From Polaribacter butkevichii (GTDB taxonomy: Bacteria > Bacteroidota > Bacteroidia > Flavobacteriales > Flavobacteriaceae): a stretch of DNA of 64,000 bases. The notes beneath the pieces are model-generated. The model was given only the letters and a program-made list of their open reading frames with translations. It was not told the origin of the DNA and made no database searches. Each line of letters begins with the position of its first letter. Within the stretch, counting starts at the first letter, position 1. This document shows, in pieces, positions 17,106 through 25,995 of the stretch. Position numbers and translations under genes: made by a program. Location: contig NZ_CP150661.1 in the NCBI RefSeq assembly GCF_038024105.1, positions 3,377,501-3,441,500 of the forward strand. The letters run 5' to 3'.

Positions 17106-17792
17106 TTATTTTCTATGAAATAACCACCAATTCATATCTCTTGTTAATTTATATCCTAGTTTTTCATAAAGAGGAATTGCAGGGTTTCCTTTATTAGTAT
17201 GTAACATTGGTAGTTTATTCTCTTTTAAAATTTGTTTGGTTACATAAGAAACCAATTGTTTGGCAAACCCTTTTCTTGTATAATCAGGATGTGTAACAAC
17301 GCTACTAAGTTCAATAAAATCATCAGTTTGCATTCTTTGTCCTGTAAGAGCAACTAGTTTATTGTTTTTAAAAATACCATAATAATTACCCATTTTAAAC
17401 CCTCCTCTTTGATAAAAACCAGGCATTACCAACCAAATTAAATCATAAACTTCATCAATGTATTCTTCACCTAATAAAACAATATCTTCTGTTATTTCTA
17501 GTTCTACATGTCTTTCTAAAACCATTTGACAACCATTAATTTTTTTATCAAGAATAACATGCTTTGTATCTATTGTAGGTGTTTTTTCTTCTACAACTAA
17601 AAAGAATCTTTCAGCTATTTTAGAGTGTGCAGTTAATGCTTTTGCTGTTTTTGAAGCATCCTCAAAGGCTCCAAAAGAACAAATTTCTGGTTGGTAGAAC
17701 TCTACACCATCATATTGTATTAAAAATTGATGATGTGTGTCCTTTAACGAATACCAAACTGGGTTTTTTAGTTTTTCTTCTAAAGTTTTCAT
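17106..17792 (-). CDS. GNAT family N-acetyltransferase
   Basis: About 228 residues. The C-terminal half is an FR47-like GNAT domain: ELSSVVTHPDYTRKGFAKQLVSYV is motif A with the acetyl-CoA pyrophosphate loop (here RKGFAK), followed by PMLHTNKGNPAIPLYEKLGYKL (motif B). The N-terminal half is divergent. Acceptor unknown. I chose ATG at 17792 because the longer frame from 17822 would begin inside the terminator hairpin of the upstream gene. Confidence 0.88.
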   Translation of the reverse strand: MKTLEEKLKNPVWYSLKDTHHQFLIQYDGVEFYQPEICSFGAFEDASKTAKALTAHSKIAERFFLVVEEKTPTIDTKHVILDKKINGCQMVLERHVELEITEDIVLLGEEYIDEVYDLIWLVMPGFYQRGGFKMGNYYGIFKNNKLVALTGQRMQTDDFIELSSVVTHPDYTRKGFAKQLVSYVTKQILKENKLPMLHTNKGNPAIPLYEKLGYKLTRDMNWWLFHRK

Positions 17793-17807
17793 AGAGAATA
17801 AATATAT

Positions 17808-17836
17808 AAAAAAAGCTCGCAAATTGCGAGCTTTTT
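17808..17836 (-). terminator. terminator after the DUF2807 gene
   Basis: Stem AAAAAGCTCGC / GCGAGCTTTTT with a 5-nt loop and a T-run on the minus strand. Confidence 0.85.
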
Positions 17837-17857
17837 ACAGGTTGATTTCTTACAACT

Positions 17858-18706
17858 TTATAATTCCTTTTTAGATAAAACAGAAGATCCCGTAAAGTTT
17901 GTTATAATTATTTTAGGGGTTCCATATACTTCTGTTTTACTTTTGTCTGATGCGTCTATTGTTATTTTTTCTGATGTTTGAATTGTAAAATTGGCACTTT
18001 CTTTAACGGTAGTGTTGCAATTAGTAACAATCAATTCTTCTCCTTTAAAAGTAGAATCTTCAAGAGTTAATGCGTTTAAAGAAATAGCAGAACCTTTAAT
18101 ATTTACAATAGCATTTCTCATCATTCTTGTACTTAAGCTATCTGTTTTAATAGTTATTTCTGTGTTACTAGATTCGCTTAAATCTAAATTAACCTCTTTA
18201 CTAGTAATGTCTATTTTAGATTTAGAACGTAATTGAAACCTAGATTTATTATTATTAATAAGATTAAACTTGTTAGATTCTACAGATAAGTTTGCAATTG
18301 TATAGTCATTTATCTGAAGCAACATAGAAGGAGTTTCTATTGCGTTTAACGATTCTATTTCTGCATCATTATTTAATACGATTTCTTGTAGAGGGTTGTT
18401 ATAGTATACAGTAATATTTAGACGTTTTGCTCTTAATTTGGCTGTAGTAGAAATGGTTAGTATAGAATCTAGAACGCTTATTTCGATAGCATCATGTAAA
18501 TTTTCATCAGTTTCCACTTCTACGAATGAGTTTGCTGATTTATATAAAACAACTTTAAAATCATTATTAACAGATATCTTGTTAAACGAATTTAAATCTG
18601 TTTTAACTCTTGTAACAACTTTATTTCCTTTTATTTTTTCTTGGCTAAAGCTTGTAGTTGAGACTGTTATCGATAGTAGTAACAGTAATAAAATTTTATT
18701 TTTCAT
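17858..18706 (-). CDS. secreted DUF2807 (GIN domain) beta-helix protein
   Basis: About 282 residues. Signal peptide MKNKILLLLLLSITVSTTSFSQ, then repeated short beta strands of the head-GIN/DUF2807 type: FNKISVNNDFKVVLYKS and many ladder-like repeats rich in Asn, Ser and Thr. Members are surface or periplasmic solenoid proteins without known enzyme activity. I chose ATG at 18706 at the signal peptide; the frame is open to 18787 but that part lies across the terminator of the upstream pdhC gene. Confidence 0.82.
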   Translation of the reverse strand: MKNKILLLLLLSITVSTTSFSQEKIKGNKVVTRVKTDLNSFNKISVNNDFKVVLYKSANSFVEVETDENLHDAIEISVLDSILTISTTAKLRAKRLNITVYYNNPLQEIVLNNDAEIESLNAIETPSMLLQINDYTIANLSVESNKFNLINNNKSRFQLRSKSKIDITSKEVNLDLSESSNTEITIKTDSLSTRMMRNAIVNIKGSAISLNALTLEDSTFKGEELIVTNCNTTVKESANFTIQTSEKITIDASDKSKTEVYGTPKIIITNFTGSSVLSKKEL

Positions 18707-18732
18707 GATTTTTTGTTCTTTTTTTTTAGCAG

Positions 18733-18766
18733 AAAAAAACCATTCCAAAGTTTGAAATGGTTTTTT
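18733..18766 (-). terminator. terminator after pdhC
   Basis: Stem AAAAAACCATT / AATGGTTTTTT extended by CAAA/TTTG with one mismatch; T-run on the minus strand. Confidence 0.85.
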
Positions 18767-18787
18767 ATTATAAAATAAAGAAAACAA

Positions 18788-20413
18788 TTACGCTAACATG
18801 GTAACTGGATTTTCTATAAATGTTTTTAATGTTTGTAAAAACTGAGCTCCAACAGCGCCATCAACAGTTCTATGATCGCAAGTTAAAGTTAAGTTCATTG
18901 TGTTACCAACAACTATTTGTCCGTCTTTAACAACAGGTTTTTGTACAATTGCACCAACAGATAAAATTGCTGAGTTAGGCTGATTGATAATAGAAGTAAA
19001 GTTTTCTATACCAAACATACCTAAATTAGAAACAGTAAAAGTACTTCCTTGCATTTCTGTAGGAGCTAGTTTTTTGTTTCTTGCTTTACCTGCTAAATCT
19101 CTAACACCTGCACCAATTTGAGTTAAACTTAACTCATCTGTGTGTTTAATAACGGGTACTAATAAACCATCATCTACAGCTACAGCAACACCTACGTGTA
19201 TATGACTGTGGTAAATAGTATTTGTATCTGTCCAAGAAGTGTTTACTTGTGGATGTTTTTTCAAAGCCATTGCACATGCTTTTACTACCATATCATTAAA
19301 TGATACTTTAACATCTGGAATTGCATTTATGGTTTTTCTAGAAGCCATTGCATTGTCCATATCAACTTCAATATTTAAACTGAAATCTGGAGCAGTAAAT
19401 TTAGAGTTACCTAAAGATTTTGCAATTGCTTTACGCATTTGAGAATTCTTAACTTCTTCTGAGTTTTCTACACCAGTAGCTGGTGCATTTGCAACTGCAG
19501 GAGCAGCTGCAACTTTAGCAGCAGGAGTATAGTTTTCTACATCTTTTTTAATGATTCTTCCGTTTTCACCAGAACCATTAACATCTGCTAAATTAATTCC
19601 TTTATCAGAAGCAATTTTCTTAGCTAAAGGAGATGCAAATACGCGTCCGTTAGAAGTATTGTTTGATACAGCAACAGGTTTTGCTTCTTCTACTTTAGCA
19701 GCTGGTTTTGCTGTAGTTTTTTCTGGAGCTTTAGCGGCAGGAGCGTCAGTTTTTTCAGCAGGAGCTGATGCAGCTGCGCCACCGTTAGCAACTAATGCAG
19801 AGACATCAGTTCCGGCAGGACCAATAATGGTTAATAAACTATCTACAGGAGCAGTTTCTCCTTCTTGTACACCTATGTATAAGATGGTTCCTTCATAGAA
19901 ACACTCAAATTCCATAGTTGCTTTATCTGTTTCAATTTCTGCAAGCATATCTCCTTCAGAAACACTATCACCAACTTTTTTTAACCATGTAGCCACAGTT
20001 CCGTCAGTCATTGTATCACTTAAACGAGGCATTGTAATTACCTGAACTCCTTCAGGAATAGCAACACTATCAGTTGTATCTGCTTTTGCAGTTGTTTCTT
20101 CTTTAACTTCTTCTGTAGCAGCTTCTTCTTTAGCAGGTGCTGCACTTCCGTTAATAATAGCAGAAATATCTTCACCTTCTTCACCAATAACGGCTAATAA
20201 AACATCTACAGGAGAAGTTTCTCCTTCTTGAATACCGATGTATAATAGAGTTCCTTCGTAGAAAGATTCAAACTCCATTGTAGCTTTGTCTGTTTCAATT
20301 TCAGCTAAAATGTCACCTTCTTCAATTTTATCTCCAACATTTTTTAACCATTTTGCCACAACACCTTCTTCCATGGTGTCACTTAATCTGGGCATATTTA
20401 TAATTGTAGCCAT
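18788..20413 (-). CDS. pdhC: pyruvate dehydrogenase E2, dihydrolipoamide acetyltransferase
   Basis: 541 residues. Two N-terminal lipoyl domains, each with the lipoylated Lys in ETDKATMEFE (near 43 and 165), joined by Ala/Pro/Glu-rich linkers; a peripheral-subunit-binding domain (ASPLAKKIASDKG near 262-300); and a C-terminal acyltransferase with DHRTVDGAVGAQFL, whose His and Asp are catalytic. It transfers the acetyl group from E1 to CoA and forms the core of the complex. It starts 3 bp after pdhA. The E1 beta and E3 genes are not here, as often in flavobacteria. Confidence 0.94.
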   Translation of the reverse strand: MATIINMPRLSDTMEEGVVAKWLKNVGDKIEEGDILAEIETDKATMEFESFYEGTLLYIGIQEGETSPVDVLLAVIGEEGEDISAIINGSAAPAKEEAATEEVKEETTAKADTTDSVAIPEGVQVITMPRLSDTMTDGTVATWLKKVGDSVSEGDMLAEIETDKATMEFECFYEGTILYIGVQEGETAPVDSLLTIIGPAGTDVSALVANGGAAASAPAEKTDAPAAKAPEKTTAKPAAKVEEAKPVAVSNNTSNGRVFASPLAKKIASDKGINLADVNGSGENGRIIKKDVENYTPAAKVAAAPAVANAPATGVENSEEVKNSQMRKAIAKSLGNSKFTAPDFSLNIEVDMDNAMASRKTINAIPDVKVSFNDMVVKACAMALKKHPQVNTSWTDTNTIYHSHIHVGVAVAVDDGLLVPVIKHTDELSLTQIGAGVRDLAGKARNKKLAPTEMQGSTFTVSNLGMFGIENFTSIINQPNSAILSVGAIVQKPVVKDGQIVVGNTMNLTLTCDHRTVDGAVGAQFLQTLKTFIENPVTMLA

Positions 20414-20416
20414 ATC

Positions 20417-21406
20417 TTAACTTATAAAAGGGTAATCTTCTTGTTCATAAACCATATCGTACATTTGCTGAGGTTCTGGATACGGAGAGTCTTCTGCGAA
20501 TTTCTCACATTCTTTTACCTTTGCTTTTACTTCTTTATCTATAGCAGCTAATTCTTCTGCAGTAGCATATTCTTTTTCTAAAATAATATCTTTTACTTGC
20601 GTAATAGGATCTATTTTTTTGTATTCTTCTACTTCATCCTTAGTTCTGTAGTGTTGTGCATCAGACATTGAGTGACCTCTATATCTATATGTTTTCATTT
20701 CTAAGAAAGTTGGTCCATCACCACGTCTTGCTCTATCTAAAGCTTCATCAATAGCTTCAGCAACCTTTATAGGATTCATAGCATCTACTGGTCCACAAGG
20801 CATTTCATACCCTAAACCAAGTTTCCATATATCTGTATGGTTTGCTGTTCTTTCTACAGAAGTTCCCATTGCGTAACCATTGTTTTCACAAATAAAGATT
20901 ACAGGTAATTTCCATAACATTGCTAGGTTAAATGCTTCGTGTAAAGAACCTTGTCTTGCAGCACCATCTCCAAAACATGTTAAGGTAACACCACCTGTGT
21001 TGTTATATTTATCACCAAAAGCAAGTCCTGCACCTAAAGGAATTTGACCTCCAACAATACCGTGACCACCATAAAAACGAAATTCTTTAGAAAAAATATG
21101 CATAGAACCACCCATTCCATGAGATGTTCCTGTAACTTTTCCATACAATTCTGCCATTACACGCTTAGGATCTTCTCCCATACCAATAGGCTGTACGTGG
21201 TTTCTATAAGCAGTAATCATTTTGTCTTTAGATAAATCCATTGCATGCAATGCACCTGCTAAAATTGCTTCTTGACCATTATATAAATGTAAGAAACCTC
21301 TAACTTTTTGTTGAATGTAAACAGAAGCAAGTTTGTCTTCGAACTTACGCCAAAAAAGCATGTTTTGATACCAATCTAGATAGGTTTGTTTGGTGATTTT
21401 TTTCAT
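20417..21406 (-). CDS. pdhA: pyruvate dehydrogenase E1 component, alpha subunit
   Basis: 329 residues. The thiamine diphosphate motif runs from GDGAARQGSLHEAFN to CENNGYAMGT (about 160-195), and the phosphorylation-loop-like segment YRYRGHSMSDAQHYR lies near 245-260. It decarboxylates pyruvate together with the beta subunit, which must be encoded elsewhere. Co-transcribed with pdhC (3 bp gap). A good -7 box lies about 60 bp upstream. Confidence 0.94.
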   Translation of the reverse strand: MKKITKQTYLDWYQNMLFWRKFEDKLASVYIQQKVRGFLHLYNGQEAILAGALHAMDLSKDKMITAYRNHVQPIGMGEDPKRVMAELYGKVTGTSHGMGGSMHIFSKEFRFYGGHGIVGGQIPLGAGLAFGDKYNNTGGVTLTCFGDGAARQGSLHEAFNLAMLWKLPVIFICENNGYAMGTSVERTANHTDIWKLGLGYEMPCGPVDAMNPIKVAEAIDEALDRARRGDGPTFLEMKTYRYRGHSMSDAQHYRTKDEVEEYKKIDPITQVKDIILEKEYATAEELAAIDKEVKAKVKECEKFAEDSPYPEPQQMYDMVYEQEDYPFIS

Positions 21407-21464
21407 TTTAGTGATATTGTTTATTTTTTAAGACCATCAAAGTATTCTTTTGAATAATCAATGA

Positions 21465-21472
21465 CAAAAATA
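21465..21472 (-). promoter_or_regulatory. -7 promoter box for pdhA-pdhC
   Basis: TATTTTTG on the minus strand fits TAnnTTTG; 58 bp upstream of the pdhA start. Confidence 0.5.
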
Positions 21473-21535
21473 ACTGTTTTAGATAGAATAAAAAAACAAG
21501 ATGACTTTAAAATAAAACAAAATATTTTAAGGGTG

Positions 21536-22204
21536 TTATTTGTCTTTAGCTATGACTATAGTAGCCTTAGCGCCTGTTGCTAAGTTCCATTCATTAGAAG
21601 AGAGTAGTGCGCCTTCATTATTATAGACCTTAAAAGCGGCTGTATTAGGTCCAGAAGTGCCTTGGTTAAGTGCTTTAAATGCAATTTTATTTAGACCAAC
21701 TTCTAAAGGTATATTAAATTTCTGATAACTTTGTTTAAGGGTAATGTTAATTATAACAGGAATATCATTAACTAAGATGGTAACCATATCTCCATCTGGG
21801 TATTGAAAATCTCTACAAATTATGTTTACACTTTTAGAATTTGTTCTAAAACTTCCTAAATCTTGATCGATTTTAGGGTAAATATATTGACCATTTATTT
21901 TTTTAAAGGCTTTTAAAAAACGTTCTTCACGCTGTTTTTCTTTTGTTAAAATACCTTTATTATTAAGATCGTTATCTGCTTGTTGTTTTTTTAATTTTTT
22001 ATTTTCTTTATCAAAAGCACTTTTAAAGCCATCGTTTCCTTTTAATTCTAAAGCATTGGGTTTTGTAACCTCTTTAGAATTGTTTAAAACAAGTCCTTTA
22101 ATGTTCCCTTTTTCTTTGTTACCAGAATTATTATCTAATTGTGCAAATAATTGAATTACAGTTAATAATAAAATTGGTAAAAGAAGTTTATTTTTTAATT
22201 TCAT
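21536..22204 (-). CDS. secreted protein of unknown function
   Basis: About 222 residues with signal peptide (MKLKNKLLLPILLLTVIQLFAQ). A charged Lys/Asn-rich middle (about 25-90) is followed by a beta-rich C-terminal part (GSFRTNSKSVNIICRDFQYPDGD onwards) that resembles an immunoglobulin-like or beta-sandwich fold. No catalytic residues recognised. Periplasmic or surface location expected. Start at 22204 chosen; an ATG three codons earlier is possible. Confidence 0.7.
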   Translation of the reverse strand: MKLKNKLLLPILLLTVIQLFAQLDNNSGNKEKGNIKGLVLNNSKEVTKPNALELKGNDGFKSAFDKENKKLKKQQADNDLNNKGILTKEKQREERFLKAFKKINGQYIYPKIDQDLGSFRTNSKSVNIICRDFQYPDGDMVTILVNDIPVIINITLKQSYQKFNIPLEVGLNKIAFKALNQGTSGPNTAAFKVYNNEGALLSSNEWNLATGAKATIVIAKDK

Positions 22205-22282
22205 AGGTATCATACTTTCTGATAATATTACAAATATAATGCCGATTTTTAAGTGAAGTTGTTTCTATTTTGTTAAAAGGTA

Positions 22283-22951
22283 TTATTCAATAGGAAAATT
22301 AAAGTAAGTTTTAGGAAACGGTTCGAATCTTAAAGTAAAATGCCACCACTCGTTTTTATAAGGTCTAAAATTATTTTGCACCATGGCAGTGCGTAGCAAC
22401 ATTCTGTTTTTTTGTTGCTTAGCAGTAATTTTTTTAGATAATGCATGAGATGTTATTCCAAAAAAATCGAAAGGACTTCCCATATCTAATTCTTTTCCTG
22501 TTTTTGTGTTTACAATTGTTAAATCTAAAGTGCTACCTCTTGAGTGCCCTGATTTAGAAGCGATATAACCTCGTTTAAATAACTGAGATTTTGGTACAGT
22601 TGGGTAAAACTGCTTTTTCATTAAAGTGTCTTCTAAAACCTTTGCCCAACGAACAAAATGATTTACCGCTTGTTGTGGTCTGTAGGCGTCAAATATTTTA
22701 AGGCTTAGGTCTTTTTTTTGTAAAAAACGTTGTACTTTTTGTAAAGCAGCTGCTGTTTCTTTGGTAACTATAATACAGTTTTTGTGATATCCATCAATTG
22801 GTTTTCCTATAAAATTATTGTTGCCTAAATAGCGTAATTCAGATTGTATCGTTTTATCTAAGTCAGATAAATATACAAATCCATCAGGAAGACTTTGTCC
22901 GAAAGAGAAAAAAGTAATAAAGAGTGTAAAAAAGAGAATTGTGTTTTTCAT
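22283..22951 (-). CDS. D-Ala-D-Ala dipeptidase (M15D, VanX-like)
   Basis: 222 residues with signal peptide (ends FFSFGQS). Zinc ligands sit in SGHSRGSTLDLT (His and Asp, near 135-146) and NEWWHFTL (Glu catalytic, His ligand, near 200). DAYRPQQAV supplies the transition-state Arg. Exported VanX-type enzymes outside vancomycin clusters recycle peptidoglycan D-Ala-D-Ala. No vanH/vanA genes nearby, so a resistance role is not supported. The enzyme is periplasmic. Confidence 0.9.
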   Translation of the reverse strand: MKNTILFFTLFITFFSFGQSLPDGFVYLSDLDKTIQSELRYLGNNNFIGKPIDGYHKNCIIVTKETAAALQKVQRFLQKKDLSLKIFDAYRPQQAVNHFVRWAKVLEDTLMKKQFYPTVPKSQLFKRGYIASKSGHSRGSTLDLTIVNTKTGKELDMGSPFDFFGITSHALSKKITAKQQKNRMLLRTAMVQNNFRPYKNEWWHFTLRFEPFPKTYFNFPIE

Positions 22952-22971
22952 TACTTCAAAAATAAGAAAAA

Positions 22972-23003
22972 AAATACCTGTAAAATTAATTTTACAGGTA
23001 TTT
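22972..23003 (-). terminator. terminator after the fasciclin gene
   Basis: Perfect 16-bp inverted repeat (AAATACCTGTAAAATT and its complement) without spacer, followed by a T-run on the minus strand. Confidence 0.88.
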
Positions 23004-23027
23004 GTATTATTTGTAAAGGCTTATTAA

Positions 23028-23981
23028 TTAATTTGGTAATAAAACTTTATCAATAGCATGTATTACACCATTATTAGCTTGAACATTGGTTGCAATAATA
23101 TTACTAACTCTATTTCCTTCATCAGTTAATGAGGCACTAGCTGTTAAATCAACGGTTAATATTTCCGAAGAAAGTGTTATTAAATTTAAACCAGTACTTA
23201 AATCTGTATCTAAAGCATTTGTTCCTGATAATACATGTGTTTTTAAAGTTAAGTCTAATGTGTTTTTTTGAATGTCTGATAAAGCAGTTAAATTTAGCTC
23301 TTCTAAAACGTTAATAAAAGCACTGTTTATAGGTGCAAACACTGTGTATGGTGCTGTGTTACTTGATGCTGGTAATGATAAAATACTTACAAAATCTGTG
23401 TCTAAATCACTTCTTGTGAGTGCTTCTACTAGTACAGAAAAGTTAGAGTCTGCGGTAGCAAAAGTTACTACTGTTGGTAGTGCAATTACTTTATCTATTA
23501 CATGAACAATTCCATTATCAGCATCAATATTTGCGGTTGTAACTGTAGAAATTCCATTAAATTTAACTCCTCCATCTGTGTTAATATAAATAGACATTAG
23601 TGTGTTAGAGGCATTGCTTGTTGCTTTTGTATTTGCATAACCTGTTGATAAATCTGTAGATTTTAAACTACCATCTATTACATGGTTTAAAAGTATTTGA
23701 GTTAATAATTCTTTTGGTACGTCGTCAACAGAATTAAAATTATTTTCACTTAAAAACTCAGCAAATGCTTCATTTGTTGGTGCCAACACGGTAAATGGTC
23801 CAGGACCGTTAAGAGTATTAACTAATTCGGCTTTAGTTACAGCTGCAACTAAACTACTTAAATTAGAGTTTACTGCCACATCAACAATTGTATTTGTTTT
23901 TATAGAAGTTTCTTCACTACTACAAGAAGTAAATAATGATAGCAATAATACAAAAGTGACTAATTTTGATAATGTTTTCAT
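23028..23981 (-). CDS. fasciclin (FAS1) domain lipoprotein
   Basis: 317 residues. Lipoprotein signal with FTSCSS (Cys near 20), then two FAS1 domains of about 130 residues each. Each shows the H1 box (GPFTVLAPTNEAFAEFL near 60; APYTVFAPINSAFINVL near 205) and the H2 box (NGIVHVIDKVIALP; NGVIHAIDKVLLPN). FAS1 proteins are surface adhesion modules. Anchored by lipid, likely facing outward in Bacteroidota. The second domain ends exactly at the C-terminus. Confidence 0.92.
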   Translation of the reverse strand: MKTLSKLVTFVLLLSLFTSCSSEETSIKTNTIVDVAVNSNLSSLVAAVTKAELVNTLNGPGPFTVLAPTNEAFAEFLSENNFNSVDDVPKELLTQILLNHVIDGSLKSTDLSTGYANTKATSNASNTLMSIYINTDGGVKFNGISTVTTANIDADNGIVHVIDKVIALPTVVTFATADSNFSVLVEALTRSDLDTDFVSILSLPASSNTAPYTVFAPINSAFINVLEELNLTALSDIQKNTLDLTLKTHVLSGTNALDTDLSTGLNLITLSSEILTVDLTASASLTDEGNRVSNIIATNVQANNGVIHAIDKVLLPN

Positions 23982-24114
23982 TGGATAAATTTTTTGAGTT
24001 AAATTATTTGTTTAGCAATAATACAAATAAGTTAAACAAAATAAATTAAAAAAATGTTAAATTTTTTTTCAATAAGGTTAAACAAAACTAATTTTAAATA
24101 CTCAATTTTACTTA

Positions 24115-24144
24115 TTTGTACTTCCATAAAAAAGTCTAATTTTG
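24115..24144 (+). promoter_or_regulatory. consensus promoter for ctlX-prsW
   Basis: -33 TTTG (24115-24118) and -7 TAATTTTG (24137-24144) with 18 bp between them, a full match to the Bacteroidota promoter. The ATG lies 20 bp downstream. Confidence 0.75.
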
Positions 24145-24164
24145 TATTAAATATAATGAGCTAA

Positions 24165-25100
24165 ATGAATCAAACTACAAATACAATATTAATGATTCGT
24201 CCTATCAATTTTAGGATGAATGAGCAAACTGCTGTGAATAACTATTATCAAAAAGAAATTGATAATGCACTTCCATCAACAATTAATGCTAAAGCCCAAG
24301 TTGAGTTTGATACTTTTGTAGAAAAATTACGCAGTTTTGGAATTCATGTAATTGTAGTTTCTGATACAAATGATTCTGATACTCCAGATTCTATTTTTCC
24401 AAATAATTGGATTTCTTTTCATGCAGACGGTACGGTTGCAATGTACCCAATGTTTGCAGAAAACAGACGTTTAGAAAGACGTGAAGATGTTTTAGAAGAA
24501 TTAGAAAAGGAAGGTTTTTTAATAGAAAATATAGTAGATTACACTTCTGCAGAAGAAGATGATGTCTTTTTAGAAGGTACCGGAAGCATTTGTTTGGATA
24601 GAGAAAATAATAAAGCATATTGCGCACTTTCTCCTAGAGCAGATGAAGAGTTGTTTATAGAGTTTTGTGAAGATTTTGAATACACTCCGGTTGTTTTTAC
24701 GGCAAATCAAACCGTAAACGGTAAAAGAGAAGCTATTTATCACACGAATGTTATGATGTGTGTTGCAGAAACGTTGGCTATAATTTGTCTGGCATCAATA
24801 GATGATAAAGCAGAACGTAAAAATGTGTTGAAGCATTTAAAAGAAGATGGTAAAAAAGTAATAGATATTACAGAAGAGCAGGTAAATAATTTTGCTGGTA
24901 ATATGTTACAAGTTCGTGGTAAAGATGATGAACGATTTTTAATAATGAGTCAAGCAGCATTTAACTGTTTAACACAATCTCAAAAAGCACAAATAAACAA
25001 TCATTGTAAAATTATTTCTAGTTCTTTAGATACCATTGAGTATTGTGGAGGAGGAAGTGCACGTTGTATGATGGCAGAAATTTTCTTGCCAAAAAAATAA
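24165..25100 (+). CDS. ctlX: citrulline utilization hydrolase CtlX-type / amidinotransferase fold
   Basis: 311 residues of the guanidino-group-modifying superfamily. N-terminal IRPINFRMN, substrate-binding FPNNWISFH near 85, TGSICLDR, catalytic His in IYHTNVMM and catalytic Cys in YCGGGSARCMMAE near the C-terminus. CtlX enzymes are reported to hydrolyse citrulline to ornithine; dimethylarginine or arginine hydrolase activity is the alternative. Cytoplasmic. Possibly feeds nitrogen metabolism. The PrsW gene follows after 4 bp. Confidence 0.85.
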   Translation: MNQTTNTILMIRPINFRMNEQTAVNNYYQKEIDNALPSTINAKAQVEFDTFVEKLRSFGIHVIVVSDTNDSDTPDSIFPNNWISFHADGTVAMYPMFAENRRLERREDVLEELEKEGFLIENIVDYTSAEEDDVFLEGTGSICLDRENNKAYCALSPRADEELFIEFCEDFEYTPVVFTANQTVNGKREAIYHTNVMMCVAETLAIICLASIDDKAERKNVLKHLKEDGKKVIDITEEQVNNFAGNMLQVRGKDDERFLIMSQAAFNCLTQSQKAQINNHCKIISSSLDTIEYCGGGSARCMMAEIFLPKK

Positions 25101-25104
25101 AAAA

Positions 25105-25779
25105 ATGCATTTACTTTTTCTTGCTATTGCTCCTGCAACAATAATTATACTCTATATTTATTTTAAAGATAAATTTGAAAAAGAACCTATTGGTTTTTTG
25201 TTTAAAAACTTTCTTTTAGGCGCAACTGCTAGTGTTTTGTTAACGGTAATTTTGGGAGGATTTGCAAGTAATTTTATTCCTTTATTAGATAATACAAGTG
25301 TTTTACAACAGTTTTTGAAAGCATTTGTAGTAGTTGCGTTGGTAGAGGAGTTTTCTAAATATGTAATTGTTAGGTATTATGCGCAAAGAAATAAAGAGTA
25401 TAACGAGTCTTTTGATGGAATCGTTTATGCTGTTATGGTTTCTATGGGGTTTGCTACTTTAGAAAACGTATTGTATGTTTTTCAGCATGGGGTTTCTACC
25501 GGAATAATTAGAGCTTTTACAGCAGTACCTGCGCATGCAACTTTTGCTATTTTAATGGGGTACTTTATGGGGAGAGCTAAGTTTTCTAAAAATAGAATTG
25601 TTTTAAATTTAACAGGCTTGTTCTTTGCAACGTTGTTTCATGGCGCCTATGACTTTTTCCTTTTTATTAACTTTATTCCAGGAATTTCTATTGGGGCATT
25701 TGTTTCTTTAGCAATTGGAATTATCCTTTCTAGAAAGGCGATAAAAAAACATCAAAATAGTTCGGTTTTTAAAGTTTGA
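25105..25779 (+). CDS. PrsW family intramembrane metalloprotease
   Basis: 224 residues, about seven membrane segments. Conserved motifs of the PrsW/CPBP-like group: VALVEEFSKY (EE pair, about 91-100), a central HATFAILMGY and HGAYDFFLF, all in membrane helices. Bacillus PrsW cuts the anti-sigma factor RsiW; here the substrate is unknown. Co-transcribed with ctlX, a pairing with no clear biochemical logic. Its last bases overlap the antisense T9SS tail remnant. Confidence 0.88.
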   Translation: MHLLFLAIAPATIIILYIYFKDKFEKEPIGFLFKNFLLGATASVLLTVILGGFASNFIPLLDNTSVLQQFLKAFVVVALVEEFSKYVIVRYYAQRNKEYNESFDGIVYAVMVSMGFATLENVLYVFQHGVSTGIIRAFTAVPAHATFAILMGYFMGRAKFSKNRIVLNLTGLFFATLFHGAYDFFLFINFIPGISIGAFVSLAIGIILSRKAIKKHQNSSVFKV

Positions 25780-25963
25780 TAAATTTCTTTACAATTGCCT
25801 TTTTACTATCACACTGAATTTTTATGATAAATATTTCTTCGTTAAAATCAGAAATATCAATTTCTTTTTGAGGGTTAAATAAAGATATCTGTATTTTCTT
25901 ATCTAAAGAATTATAAAATTCTAGTTTAAGAAAATACAGATTTATATGAGGATTAAAACTTAA
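25769..25963 (-). pseudogene. orphan type IX secretion (Por) C-terminal sorting domain remnant
   Basis: An open frame of 64 codons with no ATG and a stop (TAG) directly upstream. Its translation fits a type A T9SS sorting tail: FNPHINLYFLKLEFYNSLDK, then EIDISDFNEEIFIIKIQ, ending IVKKFIKL. The order Asn-Pro, YNSLGK-like, IDIS, GIY-like and KKxxKL is typical. No cargo domain precedes it; the pafA gene ends 33 bp upstream in a different frame. Most likely the remains of a decayed secreted-protein gene or a displaced cassette. Its end overlaps prsW by 11 bp. Confidence 0.6.
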
Positions 25964-25995
25964 CTATTAAAAATTATTAATAGAATTCTACATTT

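Noticed and set aside
17793..17822. Longer N-terminus of the GNAT protein
   Set aside because: The additional codons overlap the terminator hairpin of the upstream gene; ATG at 17792 matches better.
22283..22951. Vancomycin resistance VanX
   Set aside because: The protein has a signal peptide and no vanH or vanA-like genes are nearby; a peptidoglycan recycling role fits better.
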